Positions 1 to 7,707 of a stretch of DNA of 64,000 nt are shown piece after piece (position 1 is the stretch's first letter; each line of letters begins with the position of its first letter). The position numbers and the translations under genes are program-made. Origin of the DNA: Actinoplanes regularis (GTDB lineage Bacteria; Actinomycetota; Actinomycetes; Mycobacteriales; Micromonosporaceae); the NCBI RefSeq assembly GCF_900188005.1, contig NZ_FZNR01000012.1:1-64000 (forward strand). Direction: 5' to 3'. The notes beneath the pieces are model-generated. The model was not told the DNA's origin. It did not search any database and saw only the letters and a list, made by a program, of their open reading frames with translations.

Positions 1-63
1 CTCATCAGGGTATTTCTTCGGTGGTGCCACGGATGCTTCCTCCCCATGGCCATCAGACCATGA

Positions 64-402
64 TCATGAAGCTCCATGAAAGCGGGGGTGGCTCAGCCCC
101 TCCAGCGCCTCGAAGACAAGAACATCCCATCCATCTCCGACGATCCGCGCGTGCAGAAATGGCGCGACCTGACTCACGAACGGAGCGACCTCCGCTTCTC
201 GCGCTTGCGTCCAGACCCAGCGGTGATCGGACGGTAGGGCCTTGACGAAGAAGGTGCCCTTTGAGCAGTTCAGCTTGGCGGCAACCGCGCTGTTCAGGCC
301 GTCGGTGACCGAGGTCGCTACCTCGCAAGCACCCGTGGTGTCCTCGACGACGAGGCGCACGGCATGAGGTAGGTCGGCGTAGGAGATGCGGCTAATGGGC
401 AC
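64..402 (-). CDS. Short aminoglycoside-phosphotransferase-like N-lobe protein (probable fragment)
   Basis: The 112-residue frame resembles the N-terminal lobe of APH/ChoK-type kinases: it has a segment reading FFVKALPSDHRWVWTQ (nucleotide-lobe lysine) and then a hinge-like WDVLVFEALEGL. It stops right there, so the catalytic-loop HxD and the DxD metal site are absent; whole family members run about 250-300 residues. The GTG start at 402 follows an AGAGGAC ribosome site; an upstream ATG at 444 is possible. It is the last gene visible in the minus-strand operon with the radical SAM enzyme. It may be a frameshifted kinase, or a short binding protein; no C-lobe was found in the 63 bases before the window edge. 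Confidence 0.55.
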   Translation of the reverse strand: MPISRISYADLPHAVRLVVEDTTGACEVATSVTDGLNSAVAAKLNCSKGTFFVKALPSDHRWVWTQAREAEVAPFVSQVAPFLHARIVGDGWDVLVFEALEGLSHPRFHGAS

Positions 403-474
403 GTCAGTCCTCTGGGCAAGCCCCGGAGCGCCGCGCCATGGCACGTCAGCTCTCCGGGGCAGTGGTCAGCTACC

Positions 475-639
475 TCAGTTGTACGGGTTGTCGTCGCCGC
501 AACCGCGCTCGTTGCCCATGGTCAGAGCGTCGATCTGGGTGATGATGACCCCGGCCGGCTCGCGCTTCGAGGTGAACTGCTTGGCGGCGTTGCCCGCCAT
601 GGGTGGACGGCTGATGATCTCGACGGGGATAGTGCTCAT
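475..639 (-). CDS. 54-aa candidate RiPP precursor peptide
   Basis: A 54-residue peptide whose ATG overlaps the stop of the radical SAM gene (ATGA), so it is translationally coupled to it. The N-terminal part (MSTIPVEIISRPP...) looks like a leader. The C-terminal part (MGNERGCGDDNPYN) is rich in Gly, Asn and Asp with single Cys and Tyr residues, as expected of a core peptide modified by a radical SAM enzyme. Seen: the size, coupling and composition. Inferred: that it is the substrate. I do not recognise the family; it is not mycofactocin (no IDGVCGVY end) or an FxSxx peptide. Confidence 0.65.
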   Translation of the reverse strand: MSTIPVEIISRPPMAGNAAKQFTSKREPAGVIITQIDALTMGNERGCGDDNPYN

Positions 640-1760
640 GACTCCTCCTTCATGCCGTGCTGGCAGTAGTGACTGAGCGGTGCCTTCGCTTCCTGGTACA
701 CGCGCGCCATGGGTCGGCATACCCGGCAGGTGGCCGACAGCTTGCAGCCGGTGCAGCCACCTGTGCGAAGCATTTGGGCGTCTGCGACCGAGGGCAGACG
801 TAGCAGGCCCAGCGGGCCCTCGGTGATCAAATTGATGGGGTCGTCGCGGCCGACCTTGCACATCGTGGTGAAGCCGAGCGGGTCGACGTGGAAGGACGTG
901 TGACCGGCTGGGCAGCCCTGGAAGACGTCGCTCTTGCCGATCAGGCTGGGTACCTGTGCTTCCAGCGTCGAGCCCTTGCCCGTGTAGGTGGGCGAGATGG
1001 AGGCGTACTCCTTGAACGGCAGGCCGAGGTCACGCACCATCGCGCGCATCTCGTCGAGTTCCTCGACGTTGTGCTTGGTGACGATCAGCGTCACTTCAAG
1101 GGGCAGACCGGCCCCGGCAGCGGCCACCAGGCCGCGGTAGGCGTTCTTGAACGCGCCACGAGTTTGCGTCAGCGCGTCGGCCGTTTCCGGGCTTGCCCCG
1201 TACATGGAGACGGTGATCTTGTGCGGTCTACGTGCCGTGAACGCGTCGAGCAGTTCGTCACGGTAGAGCCGGGACCCGTTGGTCAGGACTTCCATCATCA
1301 TCCCGGCGTCGTGGGCGTGCTGGTACGCAGGCACGAAGTCCTGGTCGATGAGCGGTTCACCGCCGGTGATCTCAAACCAGATCACGCCCATGTCGCGGAG
1401 CATGCCGAGCAGCCTCAGCTTCTCCGGCAGGGGCAAGCCCGCGAAGGGGCGTTGCTCCAGGTAACAGTGCTCGCAGGAGAAGTTGCAGCCCTTGTTGATC
1501 TCCCATGAGGCCCGGCTGTAGGTCACGGGAGAGACCGATGGCGGACGCACCATGAGCACGTCCCTGACGGGAAGGCCGGCCAGCTCGATCTGCCAAGCTC
1601 GGCGCGCGGCATCGCTGAACCAGTCCGGCACGATGCCATCCGTGTCCGACAGGTCGGCAAGCTCGGCGTAGTAGGCAGAGGAAAGCTGCATAGCCTCCTG
1701 CCGACCAGCCCGTACGGCAACGAACAGATCCTCTTGCGGACTGATGATGGCCTGGTGCAT
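636..1760 (-). CDS. Radical SAM/SPASM peptide-maturase-like enzyme
   Basis: This 374-residue protein has the radical SAM [4Fe-4S] motif CNFSCEHC (CX3CX2C, Cys92/96/99) and the SAM-contacting GGEP motif at about 133-136. A cysteine-rich C-terminus (GCPAGH..., then CTGCKLSATCRVC) fits a SPASM/twitch domain with auxiliary clusters. The first ~80 residues are an extra N-terminal region of unknown role. Family knowledge: SPASM enzymes of this size next to a short peptide usually make C-C, thioether or epimerised linkages in a RiPP. The start at 1760 has an AGGAGG ribosome site. It sits between three small genes upstream and the 54-residue peptide. Which modification it makes cannot be told from sequence. 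Confidence 0.88.
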   Translation of the reverse strand: MHQAIISPQEDLFVAVRAGRQEAMQLSSAYYAELADLSDTDGIVPDWFSDAARRAWQIELAGLPVRDVLMVRPPSVSPVTYSRASWEINKGCNFSCEHCYLEQRPFAGLPLPEKLRLLGMLRDMGVIWFEITGGEPLIDQDFVPAYQHAHDAGMMMEVLTNGSRLYRDELLDAFTARRPHKITVSMYGASPETADALTQTRGAFKNAYRGLVAAAGAGLPLEVTLIVTKHNVEELDEMRAMVRDLGLPFKEYASISPTYTGKGSTLEAQVPSLIGKSDVFQGCPAGHTSFHVDPLGFTTMCKVGRDDPINLITEGPLGLLRLPSVADAQMLRTGGCTGCKLSATCRVCRPMARVYQEAKAPLSHYCQHGMKEES

Positions 1761-1794
1761 CCGATCCTCCTGACTCGGAGATGGAGAGCGGTCG

Positions 1795-2118
1795 TTAACG
1801 CACCCCCGGCGGCAGGATCAGCCGGTCGAGAGCGCCATGCGTCCCCATGCACACCCTGCAAAGCGGCATGGTCGCGTCCTCGTACACCACCGTGGATTCC
1901 TCGAATGCATGCGGCGGGTATTGCATGGCCTCCACGACGCCGCGCGCTTGCAGCGTGAAGTGGTAGCACGAATGCATCCGGGCGTTCCGGTACGCGCGAG
2001 CGATGGCCGGCGTCACCATCGGGATCAGGGCCGCCCCACTCGCACGAAGGTTCGCGACGTCGGCACACGACTCCGAATGCACCAGCACAGCCGGTGAGTA
2101 CTCTCGCCTCTCTGTCAT
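1795..2118 (-). CDS. 107-aa hypothetical protein of the radical SAM operon
   Basis: I do not recognise this 107-residue protein. The ATG at 2118 overlaps the stop of the upstream gene (ATGA), which favours it over an ATG nine bases earlier. It has a conserved-looking centre (ARMHSCYHFTLQARGVVEAM) and a C-terminal CRVCMGTHG with a CxxC pair that might bind metal. No membrane segment or signal peptide is visible. Its place directly before the radical SAM gene makes a partner or recognition protein for the maturase possible, but that is inference. Confidence 0.6.
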   Translation of the reverse strand: MTERREYSPAVLVHSESCADVANLRASGAALIPMVTPAIARAYRNARMHSCYHFTLQARGVVEAMQYPPHAFEESTVVYEDATMPLCRVCMGTHGALDRLILPPGVR

Positions 2119-2381
2119 GATCGGCACCCGTTCGGCAAGGCCACGCCCGTGTCCCAGGCGACCACGACGACTCTCACGGCTTCGTCCTGGGGGTAGCGGC
2201 CAAGGGGGTCACCGCTGCTTCCTAATCGCCTCACGTAGGCATTCCAGTGATCTCCGACGCTGGCATGAATCCAGCCGATGTATTCGCCGTCTCGCTCGAT
2301 GGAATAGCCGCCCATGACGCTCACCGTCAGAGTGACGCCGGGCAGGACCTCACGCTTGGCCGGCGGAACGCGGCGATCCAC
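2115..2381 (-). CDS. 88-aa hypothetical protein
   Basis: A small acidic/aromatic protein of unknown function. A GTG at 2381 with GAGGAGG six bases upstream is the likely start. The middle (YIGWIHASVGDHWNAYVRRL) and the valine-rich end look like a folded domain rather than a chance frame. It overlaps the 45-residue gene upstream by 32 bases and the 107-residue gene downstream by ATGA, so the three are coupled. Similar short proteins are common on actinomycete integrative elements, but no specific family is recognised. Confidence 0.5.
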   Translation of the reverse strand: MDRRVPPAKREVLPGVTLTVSVMGGYSIERDGEYIGWIHASVGDHWNAYVRRLGSSGDPLGRYPQDEAVRVVVVAWDTGVALPNGCRS

Positions 2382-2487
2382 TGCCCACCTCCTCACGCCG
2401 GATGTACCCCGTCGTTCCGTCGTAGCCCGGCGCCTTGCAGCTCCAGTCCGGACGGAAAGGCGCATGCATGCTCGGCGGCTCCGACAC
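2350..2487 (-). CDS. 45-aa hypothetical protein, first gene of the radical SAM operon
   Basis: A GTG-started frame (GTG at 2487) preceded by AAAGGAGGG at ideal spacing gives a 45-residue peptide with FRPDWSCKAPGYDGTTGYIR. The strong ribosome site and the coupling with the next gene are the main support. Function unknown. The FRPDWSC segment resembles short actinomycete proteins starting with HPDWxC, but the match is too short to name a family. Confidence 0.42.
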   Translation of the reverse strand: MSEPPSMHAPFRPDWSCKAPGYDGTTGYIRREEVGSGSPRSAGQA

Positions 2488-2615
2488 CCTGAACCCTCCT
2501 TTGATGACCGCTCGCCGCCCTCGCCTCGATGCTGGGACGGCGAGCGGAGACCCTGGGCGCCGACTACGCAAGGTCAACGCTGTACAAACAGTCGCACTTG
2601 CAGGCGGGTGGGCAC

Positions 2616-2629
2616 ACCTGCGAGCAGGT
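2616..2629. promoter_or_regulatory. 14-bp palindrome in divergent intergenic region
   Basis: ACCTGCGAGCAGGT is a perfect inverted repeat (6-bp arms, GA spacer) between the divergent radical SAM operon and the DNA-binding/PRTase gene. It could be an operator for either arm. Confidence 0.35.
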
Positions 2630-2690
2630 CCATTGACGACCGGATCTCTGGGCAGCCCTGACCTGCGGATATACGGCACGGTGACATTCA

Positions 2691-2710
2691 TTGCCCATCA
2701 GGATGGGCAA
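2691..2710. promoter_or_regulatory. 20-bp perfect palindrome, candidate operator
   Basis: TTGCCCATCAGGATGGGCAA has 9-bp perfect arms around AG. It lies 64 bases before the 2774 start and about 200 bases before the divergent operon. Its position suits an autoregulatory site for the adjacent HTH protein; it could also be a transcript hairpin. Confidence 0.5.
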
Positions 2711-2773
2711 CAGTAGGGTGACCGTCACGATCAGTGAAGACCGCAGCCGTGCGTCGTGCGACGGAGGGCCACC

Positions 2774-3907
2774 ATGGGCACCGCAACGCAGCAGAACCAA
2801 TCTCCACAGAAGCGCGGGCGCGAGCTTGCACGGCAAGGCCGAGCCCTCTTCTTCGAGTACGGATCAGTCAAAGTAGCGGCTCGCGAGCTGATGGAGCGGC
2901 ACGAAGATCTACCCAGCATCCAGGCATTCCGGTACGCCGTAGGGCTCTCGCAGGACCAGGCCGCAGCGCGCTACAACGAGGCCGCGGGCAACCAAACCAC
3001 CTTGGGCGGTACGACGATCAACGCCTGGGAGACCTGGGCACGAGCGCGTGGCAGCGCTGGCGCCGGCTCACCGCCTTCGTACGCGAGCCTGCTCATCCTG
3101 GCTACGGCCTACGGACGCGGTCCACATGGCACGGCTGACGAGGCGATCTCGCCGGGCGACCTGGTGCAAGAGGCATACGAGAAGCTGCCTCCAGAAGACC
3201 AGCTGGCGTTGAAGATGGCCGCTGGCCGCTCCTCCATTTCAGCGACAAGCGACTCGCTCCGGGTACGGAACGCGGTGGTCGATGGGTCGCCGGACGTCGA
3301 CAACATCATCGGCTCGGACTTCAACCTGCTGGTGCCGACGATCGCCAACGGAAACCCTGCTATCTGCGCGTTCTCGCTCCCCAACCCGAACGCCGGTCAC
3401 CTGCTCGACCTCACCTGGAACACGTTCGGCTTCGGGATCCAACGCCTCATGACGCAGATCAAAAGCCTCGGCCGCCGCCTCGACGCTGACATCTGCTTCG
3501 GCATCAACGAGGCCGGCCTGGTGATGGCGACCTTCCTGGCGTCGGCTCAGTTCAACCGATGCTCGATCGGGTATCTCCGATGCAAAAGCGTGCGGAACGA
3601 AATCAGCTTCGCACCGGAATCGCACTTCCCGGCCGCACCGGAGGCCCCGGTCATCGTGATCTGTGACTTCGAGGTCAAGCATGCTGACGTGGTCGGACTG
3701 GTCGCCCGAGAGCTACGCGAGCGATACCCCGGTGCCGAACTCTACTTCGCTGTGTTCGGAGCCATGACGAAGGGCAACACGCTCGAAGTCGAGACCTTCG
3801 AGGAACTGACCGGGGCAAGAATCATGCAGGCGGCGAACTTCGAGGCGGTGTTCATCGCGGCGACGATGAGCCCGCCCGGCATCGAACCGCCGTTAGAGCT
3901 GCGCTGA
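2774..3907 (+). CDS. HTH domain fused to phosphoribosyltransferase-like domain
   Basis: A 377-residue protein. Residues ~48-120 look like an XRE-type helix-turn-helix (YAVGLSQDQAAARYNEAAG, then TTINAWETWARA). The C-terminal half (~185-377) resembles type I phosphoribosyltransferases: DADICFGINEAGLVMATFLA fits the early strand-helix, and PVIVICDFEVKHADVV sits where the PRPP loop should be but lacks the usual DDxxxTG, so catalysis is doubtful. The ATG at 2774 follows GGAGGG; an in-frame ATG at 2756 has no such site. It is divergent from the RiPP-like operon and 19 bases before the next gene. It may sense a nucleotide-like ligand and control the locus (inference). Confidence 0.65.
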   Translation: MGTATQQNQSPQKRGRELARQGRALFFEYGSVKVAARELMERHEDLPSIQAFRYAVGLSQDQAAARYNEAAGNQTTLGGTTINAWETWARARGSAGAGSPPSYASLLILATAYGRGPHGTADEAISPGDLVQEAYEKLPPEDQLALKMAAGRSSISATSDSLRVRNAVVDGSPDVDNIIGSDFNLLVPTIANGNPAICAFSLPNPNAGHLLDLTWNTFGFGIQRLMTQIKSLGRRLDADICFGINEAGLVMATFLASAQFNRCSIGYLRCKSVRNEISFAPESHFPAAPEAPVIVICDFEVKHADVVGLVARELRERYPGAELYFAVFGAMTKGNTLEVETFEELTGARIMQAANFEAVFIAATMSPPGIEPPLELR

Positions 3908-3926
3908 GAGGACTGGAGACGAACCG

Positions 3927-4853
3927 ATGGAGCAGACCAACGACATCCCACCCCTCGCTCGGGAGATCGCCGAGACAGTGCGAGGTGTGATGCTGGAACT
4001 GCGGCCACGACTCATCGAGGCAGCTCTAACCGGCAGGCGCGGCGAGAGCGAGAACCTGCGCCACGAGAACAACTTCCTCTCCGAGCACGACCTGTGGATG
4101 CACCGGCGGTACCGGGAGCTCCTGACACCCATCCTCGGCTCGTTCGTCTACGCCTCAGAGGAAGCAGAACCGGAAGTCATCGGAGAGCACCCCGATCCCG
4201 ACCTGTGCGTGCTCGTCGATCCACTGGACACGAGCGAACTGGCCGTCCGAGGCCTGCTCGGCTACACGCACGTCATGGTCTACTCGCGCGCAGCAGCTCA
4301 GCCCATCATCGCCGTGGTGGGCGACATCTTCCATCACCTTCAGCTCTACGTCGGCGCACGCGACGACCAGGGCGCTGATCGCGCATTCGTCATCACCGCG
4401 GACTCGGACGCGTTCGAGCTGAAGCAGCGTTCGGAGAAGATGCTCTCCGAATCCCTGGTCACCAACTTCTTGATGAAGGTGGGCGACCGGTTCATCCCCC
4501 TGTCTCAGCAGACCCGACTCATGGAAGCCCTGGACGCCCCCGGCCCGGACGGAAAGAGCCGAGGCCGAATCGGCGTCGACTTCGGGTCCGTCAGCCTGTG
4601 CCATGTCGCCGCCGGCATGACCGAGTCCGTCATCGAGTTCGCCAAGGGCTTCGCCGTCTGGGATCTAGCACCAGGCCACTACATCCTGCATGCCTCCGGC
4701 GGAGCAGTTCTTGATCTGAAAGGACAGCCCGTGTCACTTGACTACGGCTTCGGCTCCTTCACGGAGGTAGCCAAGGCGATGGACCGGAGACAGCAATTTG
4801 TAGCCGCTGGCAGTCTCGACCTCGCCAAGGAGATCCTTTCAACCCTCGAATAG
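3927..4853 (+). CDS. Inositol monophosphatase-family protein
   Basis: This 308-residue protein carries the Mg-dependent phosphatase signatures of the IMPase/FBPase/CysQ superfamily: Glu78-Glu79 in YASEEAE, DPLDTSE at 98-104 (DPxDxT metal site), and WDLAPGHYIL at 245-254 (second WD motif). Length is usual for the family. An AGGACTGGAGACG stretch precedes the ATG. It follows the HTH-PRTase gene closely and probably shares its transcript. The substrate is unknown; a sugar- or nucleotide-phosphate is the family expectation. No transmembrane segment is seen. Confidence 0.8.
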   Translation: MEQTNDIPPLAREIAETVRGVMLELRPRLIEAALTGRRGESENLRHENNFLSEHDLWMHRRYRELLTPILGSFVYASEEAEPEVIGEHPDPDLCVLVDPLDTSELAVRGLLGYTHVMVYSRAAAQPIIAVVGDIFHHLQLYVGARDDQGADRAFVITADSDAFELKQRSEKMLSESLVTNFLMKVGDRFIPLSQQTRLMEALDAPGPDGKSRGRIGVDFGSVSLCHVAAGMTESVIEFAKGFAVWDLAPGHYILHASGGAVLDLKGQPVSLDYGFGSFTEVAKAMDRRQQFVAAGSLDLAKEILSTLE

Positions 4854-5207
4854 TCGCCCTTGCCGCACATTTCCCCTGGTCAGGACTGATTCGCCGAAGA
4901 CTCGCCGACTCCAAAACGTGGCGGTTTTCGAGGTGCTATCGTCCGCCGGTCCCCGGCCTAGGCCTCAGCGGGTCATACCCCCCGGTATCCACGCGCGTCG
5001 CCATGACGAACTGATCGCGTAACACGGACGTGGCATCCTCAGCGGTGAGCCACCATGATCTTGGATGATGCGCCCATCAGCATGCATGCCCCATGACCTA
5101 CCCGAGCCCGCAAGGTGATCGACCCGCGGGGACACAAGGGGGAACGGCAGCAGCCCCAGCCGCCCTCTGCGACCCGGCTGAACAGGACCTCCGGCATCCG
5201 CATGCCG
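4854..5207. other. Non-coding stretch, nothing recognised
   Basis: No frame here has a credible start, ribosome site or protein-like content, and no tRNA or transposase trace was seen. It separates the foreign-looking left block from the VOC gene and could hold the end of that block. Confidence 0.4.
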
Positions 5208-5245
5208 CACTCGCCTGCGCCGCGCTGGCGCGGCGCAGGCGAGTG
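5208..5245 (-). terminator. Long perfect hairpin, likely terminator of the VOC gene
   Basis: A 17-bp perfect stem (CACTCGCCTGCGCCGCG and its complement) with a CTGG loop lies 22 bases past the VOC stop codon. It has no T-run, as is usual in high-GC actinomycetes. Confidence 0.65.
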
Positions 5246-5266
5246 GTCCCGATCAGCGGGGCCGCG

Positions 5267-5686
5267 TCAGGCGCCGAAGCCGTTGTCGGCCAGCCACTGC
5301 GGATCGGGCGCGACCGTCTGCAGCACCTCGACCAGTAGCCCGTCCGGGCCGGCGATCTGGAACCGGCGCTGGCCCCACGGCTCGGTCACCAGCGACTTGA
5401 CCACCTCCAGCCCCGCCTCCGACAGGCGGGCGTATTCGGCGTCGACGTCGGCGACCAGGAACGCCAGCAGTGTTCCGACCACGTTCTTGCCACGGGTCGC
5501 CTCGGGCCACGACTCGTGGTCGCGCTGCACGAAGTCCAGGCTCAGGTTCGGGTGCTCGCCGTGCTGGGTGTTGACGTACCACCCCAGATCGATGCCGACG
5601 ACGAATCCGAAGTGCTCGGCGAACCACGCCGCGCTCGTGGCGGGCGTCGTCGCCGCGACCGCCATACCGACCAATGTGAACTTCAT
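5267..5686 (-). CDS. VOC (glyoxalase/bleomycin-resistance fold) protein
   Basis: A 139-residue single-domain vicinal-oxygen-chelate protein: MKFTLVGMAV at the start, TSAAWFAEHFGFVVG (helix-strand of the first beta-alpha-beta-beta-beta unit), FLVADVDAEYARLSEAG in the second unit, and a closing FQIAGPDGLLVEVLQ with the usual glutamate ligand. The ATG at 5686 follows GGGAGGTACGG; frames further upstream lack a site. The substrate is unknown. It is divergent from the split AhpD-type gene. Confidence 0.8.
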   Translation of the reverse strand: MKFTLVGMAVAATTPATSAAWFAEHFGFVVGIDLGWYVNTQHGEHPNLSLDFVQRDHESWPEATRGKNVVGTLLAFLVADVDAEYARLSEAGLEVVKSLVTEPWGQRRFQIAGPDGLLVEVLQTVAPDPQWLADNGFGA

Positions 5687-5813
5687 CCGTACCTCCCGAT
5701 AGCTCTGCTTCTCCACGATCGCCGACAGGACGATGTGGATCAACGGCAGACCTCGCAAGCGGAGATAACCGACGGGTTATCGACAGAAGGTGGCGGGCGG
5801 CACATTGAAGACA

Positions 5814-5833
5814 ACGGTACCGAACAGTACCGT
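5814..5833. promoter_or_regulatory. Inverted repeat upstream of the split AhpD-type gene
   Basis: ACGGTAC-CGAACA-GTACCGT is a perfect 7-bp inverted repeat just before the GTG at 5846. It is a plausible TetR operator, and the TetR gene now at 10319 would be its natural regulator. This is inference from gene order. Confidence 0.55.
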
Positions 5834-5845
5834 CTGGGGGAACTG

Positions 5846-6085
5846 GTGAACCGCCTTCCGCTCCTCACCGAACACACCGCCGACGCCAAGCAGCTCGCGC
5901 TGCTCGAGGACACCCGCCGCCAGCTCGGCCGCGTCCCGAATCTCTACGCGGCCCTCGCCAACGGGCCACAGGCGCTCGCCTGCTACCTGGCCCTGCGCGA
6001 CGCGCTGACCCGCGGAGGGGTGCGTTTCCGTCTGAGTGACTTTCTCGATCTTGGTCAGGCTGCCAGGTCGTATTGGTGCTGGTAG
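5846..6085 (+). pseudogene. 5' part of an AhpD/carboxymuconolactone decarboxylase-type gene, interrupted
   Basis: The first 57 codons (NRLPLLTEHTADAKQ..., VPNLYAALANGPQALACYLA, ending ALTRG) match the N-terminus of peroxidase-related/AhpD-type CMD proteins. From 6018 the frame runs into the inserted element and stops at 6085 after 22 foreign codons, giving a 79-residue truncated product. The rest of the gene is at 9737-10113, in the same frame once one 9-bp duplication is removed. The start is the GTG at 5846 behind GGGGGAA. The catalytic CxxC is in the separated part, so this piece should be inactive. Confidence 0.85.
6009..6017. repeat. Target-site duplication, left copy
   Basis: CCCGCGGAG directly precedes the left end (GGGTGCG) of the inserted element. 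The same nine bases follow its right end at 9728. Confidence 0.85.
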
Positions 6086-6220
6086 CGGCTGGTGTAGGTG
6101 CGTTGGCGTTCTTGCTGGAGGTGAAACTTCCAGTAGGCGGGGAAATCGCCGTTCGTGATCACGGCTCGCAGCAGGAGTACGGCCTCGGCGCCGGACAGAC
6201 TCCAGCGGGTGCCGGTGATC
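6018..6220 (-). repeat. Left inverted arm (transposase 3' end)
   Basis: Reverse-complement match to 9525-9727 without gaps. On the minus strand it encodes the transposase tail, including the HTSRYQHQYDLAA-type end. Homology stops abruptly at 6220, where the TetR remnant begins. Confidence 0.85.
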
Positions 6221-6544
6221 AACCAGACCCGAGCGGACCTGCTGGCCGGGATGGCGATCCTGCTCGGCGCCTACTTCACGGAGACCGGGCTCAACCCCGC
6301 CGACCTGCGTGCCAAGGTCCTGGGACCGCGCCAGTCGGCGGCGGAAACTCTGCTGGATCGGGCGGTGCAACGCGGTGAAGTCGATCCGGCGGTCGTCTCG
6401 CCCCGGCTCGCCTCGCTGCCGTTTGACCTGTTTCGCCACGAGATTTTGACCACCCTGCAACCCGTGCCCGACGCGGTCGTCGAGGAGATCCTCGACCAGA
6501 TCGCCCTTCCGCTCCTTCGCCGCTCCAGCACCGAGAACAGGTGA
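6221..6544 (+). pseudogene. TetR-family regulator, C-terminal remnant
   Basis: About 107 codons resemble the ligand-binding end of actinomycete TetR proteins: LGAYFTETGLNPADLRAKVL, then AVQRGEVDPAVVSPRLASLP and FDLFRHEILTTLQPVPDAVV. No DNA-binding domain precedes it; the frame enters the insertion-sequence arm at 6220, so the gene was cut when the arm joined. It is probably not expressed as a working regulator. Confidence 0.65.
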
Positions 6545-6705
6545 TCCACAGGCGAGGACCGCGACGCCGTGCGCGTCCCGCGGTCTGCGCTCGCCCAAGA
6601 CAGCGCGTCGGCGTCGGCGCACTGTCCATACCGATCGCCCAACCCGCTGACTTGCGCTCCACATCGACCTGAGCTTCGTGCCGGTAAAAAACATCGTTCA
6701 GTCTA

Positions 6706-6740
6706 TTGAACAGTGTTTAGAAAAATGTACAGTGTTCAGT
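6706..6740 (+). promoter_or_regulatory. Promoter/operator repeats directly before the element's TetR gene
   Basis: An AT-rich stretch, unusual here, holds ACAGTGTT twice 19 bases apart and TGAACA...TGTTCA as an inverted pair. It ends two bases before the ATG at 6741, leaving no room for a leader. That suggests autoregulation and perhaps leaderless translation. Confidence 0.5.
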
Positions 6741-7490
6741 ATGGACAGGAAAGCCTCTAGCCGCCCCACGCCGGACGAGCGTTGGGCGGCGCAGGTCGCC
6801 GCGCTGGAGTCGGGCGTCGCGAAGCGGCGCGAGCCGCTCTCCGCGGCCCGCATCGTCGACGCCGCCCTGCAGTTGGTGCAGGCGGAGGGGTTCGATGCCC
6901 TCACGATGCGCCGGCTCGCGACCGCACTGCATGCCACGCCCGGCGCCCTGTACGCGCACGTGCAGGACAAGCAAGAGCTCGACCATCTCATGCTCGGCGC
7001 CGTCTGCGCCCGCGTACGGATTCCGATCCCGGACCCGGAAAACTGGAAGACCCAGGCGATCGACGTCTGCGGGCAACTACGCGACCAGTACCTGCGCTAC
7101 CCCGGGATCTGGCGGGCCACCCTCGCCACGGCCCCGAGCACCCCCGACACGTTGCGCATCATGGAGGGCCTCCTAGCCGTCCTCGCCAGCGGCGGTATCG
7201 CCCTGCGGTACTCGGCCTGGGCCATCGACGCCGCGCTTCAATACATAGGCGCCTACAGCGTCACCGCACCCCGCCGCGCCCACAGCGACGCGGGCACTGC
7301 CGCCGCCGACATCCACGACAAGATCACCGCGCAGCTGTCCATGCTTCCCCCCGAGCAGTTCCCCATCGTTGCCACCCACGCCGCCGAAATCACCTCCGGC
7401 GACGGGCACGAACGCTTCGACTTCACTCTCAACCTGCTCTTCGGCAACCTCCCCCAAGGACACGAACACGACAACGAGGTTGACAGCTGA
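6741..7490 (+). CDS. TetR-family regulator (TetR_C type) on the composite element
   Basis: A 249-residue repressor. Its HTH lies at roughly residues 35-80 (ARIVDAALQLVQAEGFDALT, MRRLATALHATPGALYAHVQ). The long C-terminal domain is of the tetracycline-repressor type, with the preceding ERWAAQVAALESGVAKRREP arm usual for this class. An upstream ATG at 6678 is open, but it would place the repeat-rich promoter inside the gene; 6741 is preferred. It is co-directional with the FAD monooxygenase and probably controls it in response to that enzyme's substrate (inference). Confidence 0.82.
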   Translation: MDRKASSRPTPDERWAAQVAALESGVAKRREPLSAARIVDAALQLVQAEGFDALTMRRLATALHATPGALYAHVQDKQELDHLMLGAVCARVRIPIPDPENWKTQAIDVCGQLRDQYLRYPGIWRATLATAPSTPDTLRIMEGLLAVLASGGIALRYSAWAIDAALQYIGAYSVTAPRRAHSDAGTAAADIHDKITAQLSMLPPEQFPIVATHAAEITSGDGHERFDFTLNLLFGNLPQGHEHDNEVDS

Positions 7491-7707
7491 GACGAGACGA
7501 CGATTCGACCCGGAGGGTGCACGCGCTCGCCGCCGCTACCCCGGCCCAACGGACCTTCGACGCCTGCGTTCCCGCTTATCCACCGACGTCCGACATCGAC
7601 AGTCGGCCGGTTTCTCATGTCGGCGAGAACACCGCCTGGTGAGTGACACCAGCGGTTCCCCTTGTTCGCCTGACGCCTCATTTTCGTCGCTACCTGAAGG
7701 AATTCCT

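Noticed and set aside
4854..5207. Possible tRNA or attachment site at the end of the foreign-looking left block
   Set aside because: No cloverleaf, T-loop or direct repeat with another part of the window could be found by eye.
7369..7707. N-terminal extension of the FAD monooxygenase
   Set aside because: Overlaps the TetR gene in another frame; the Rossmann motif begins right after the ATG at 7708, which has a ribosome site.
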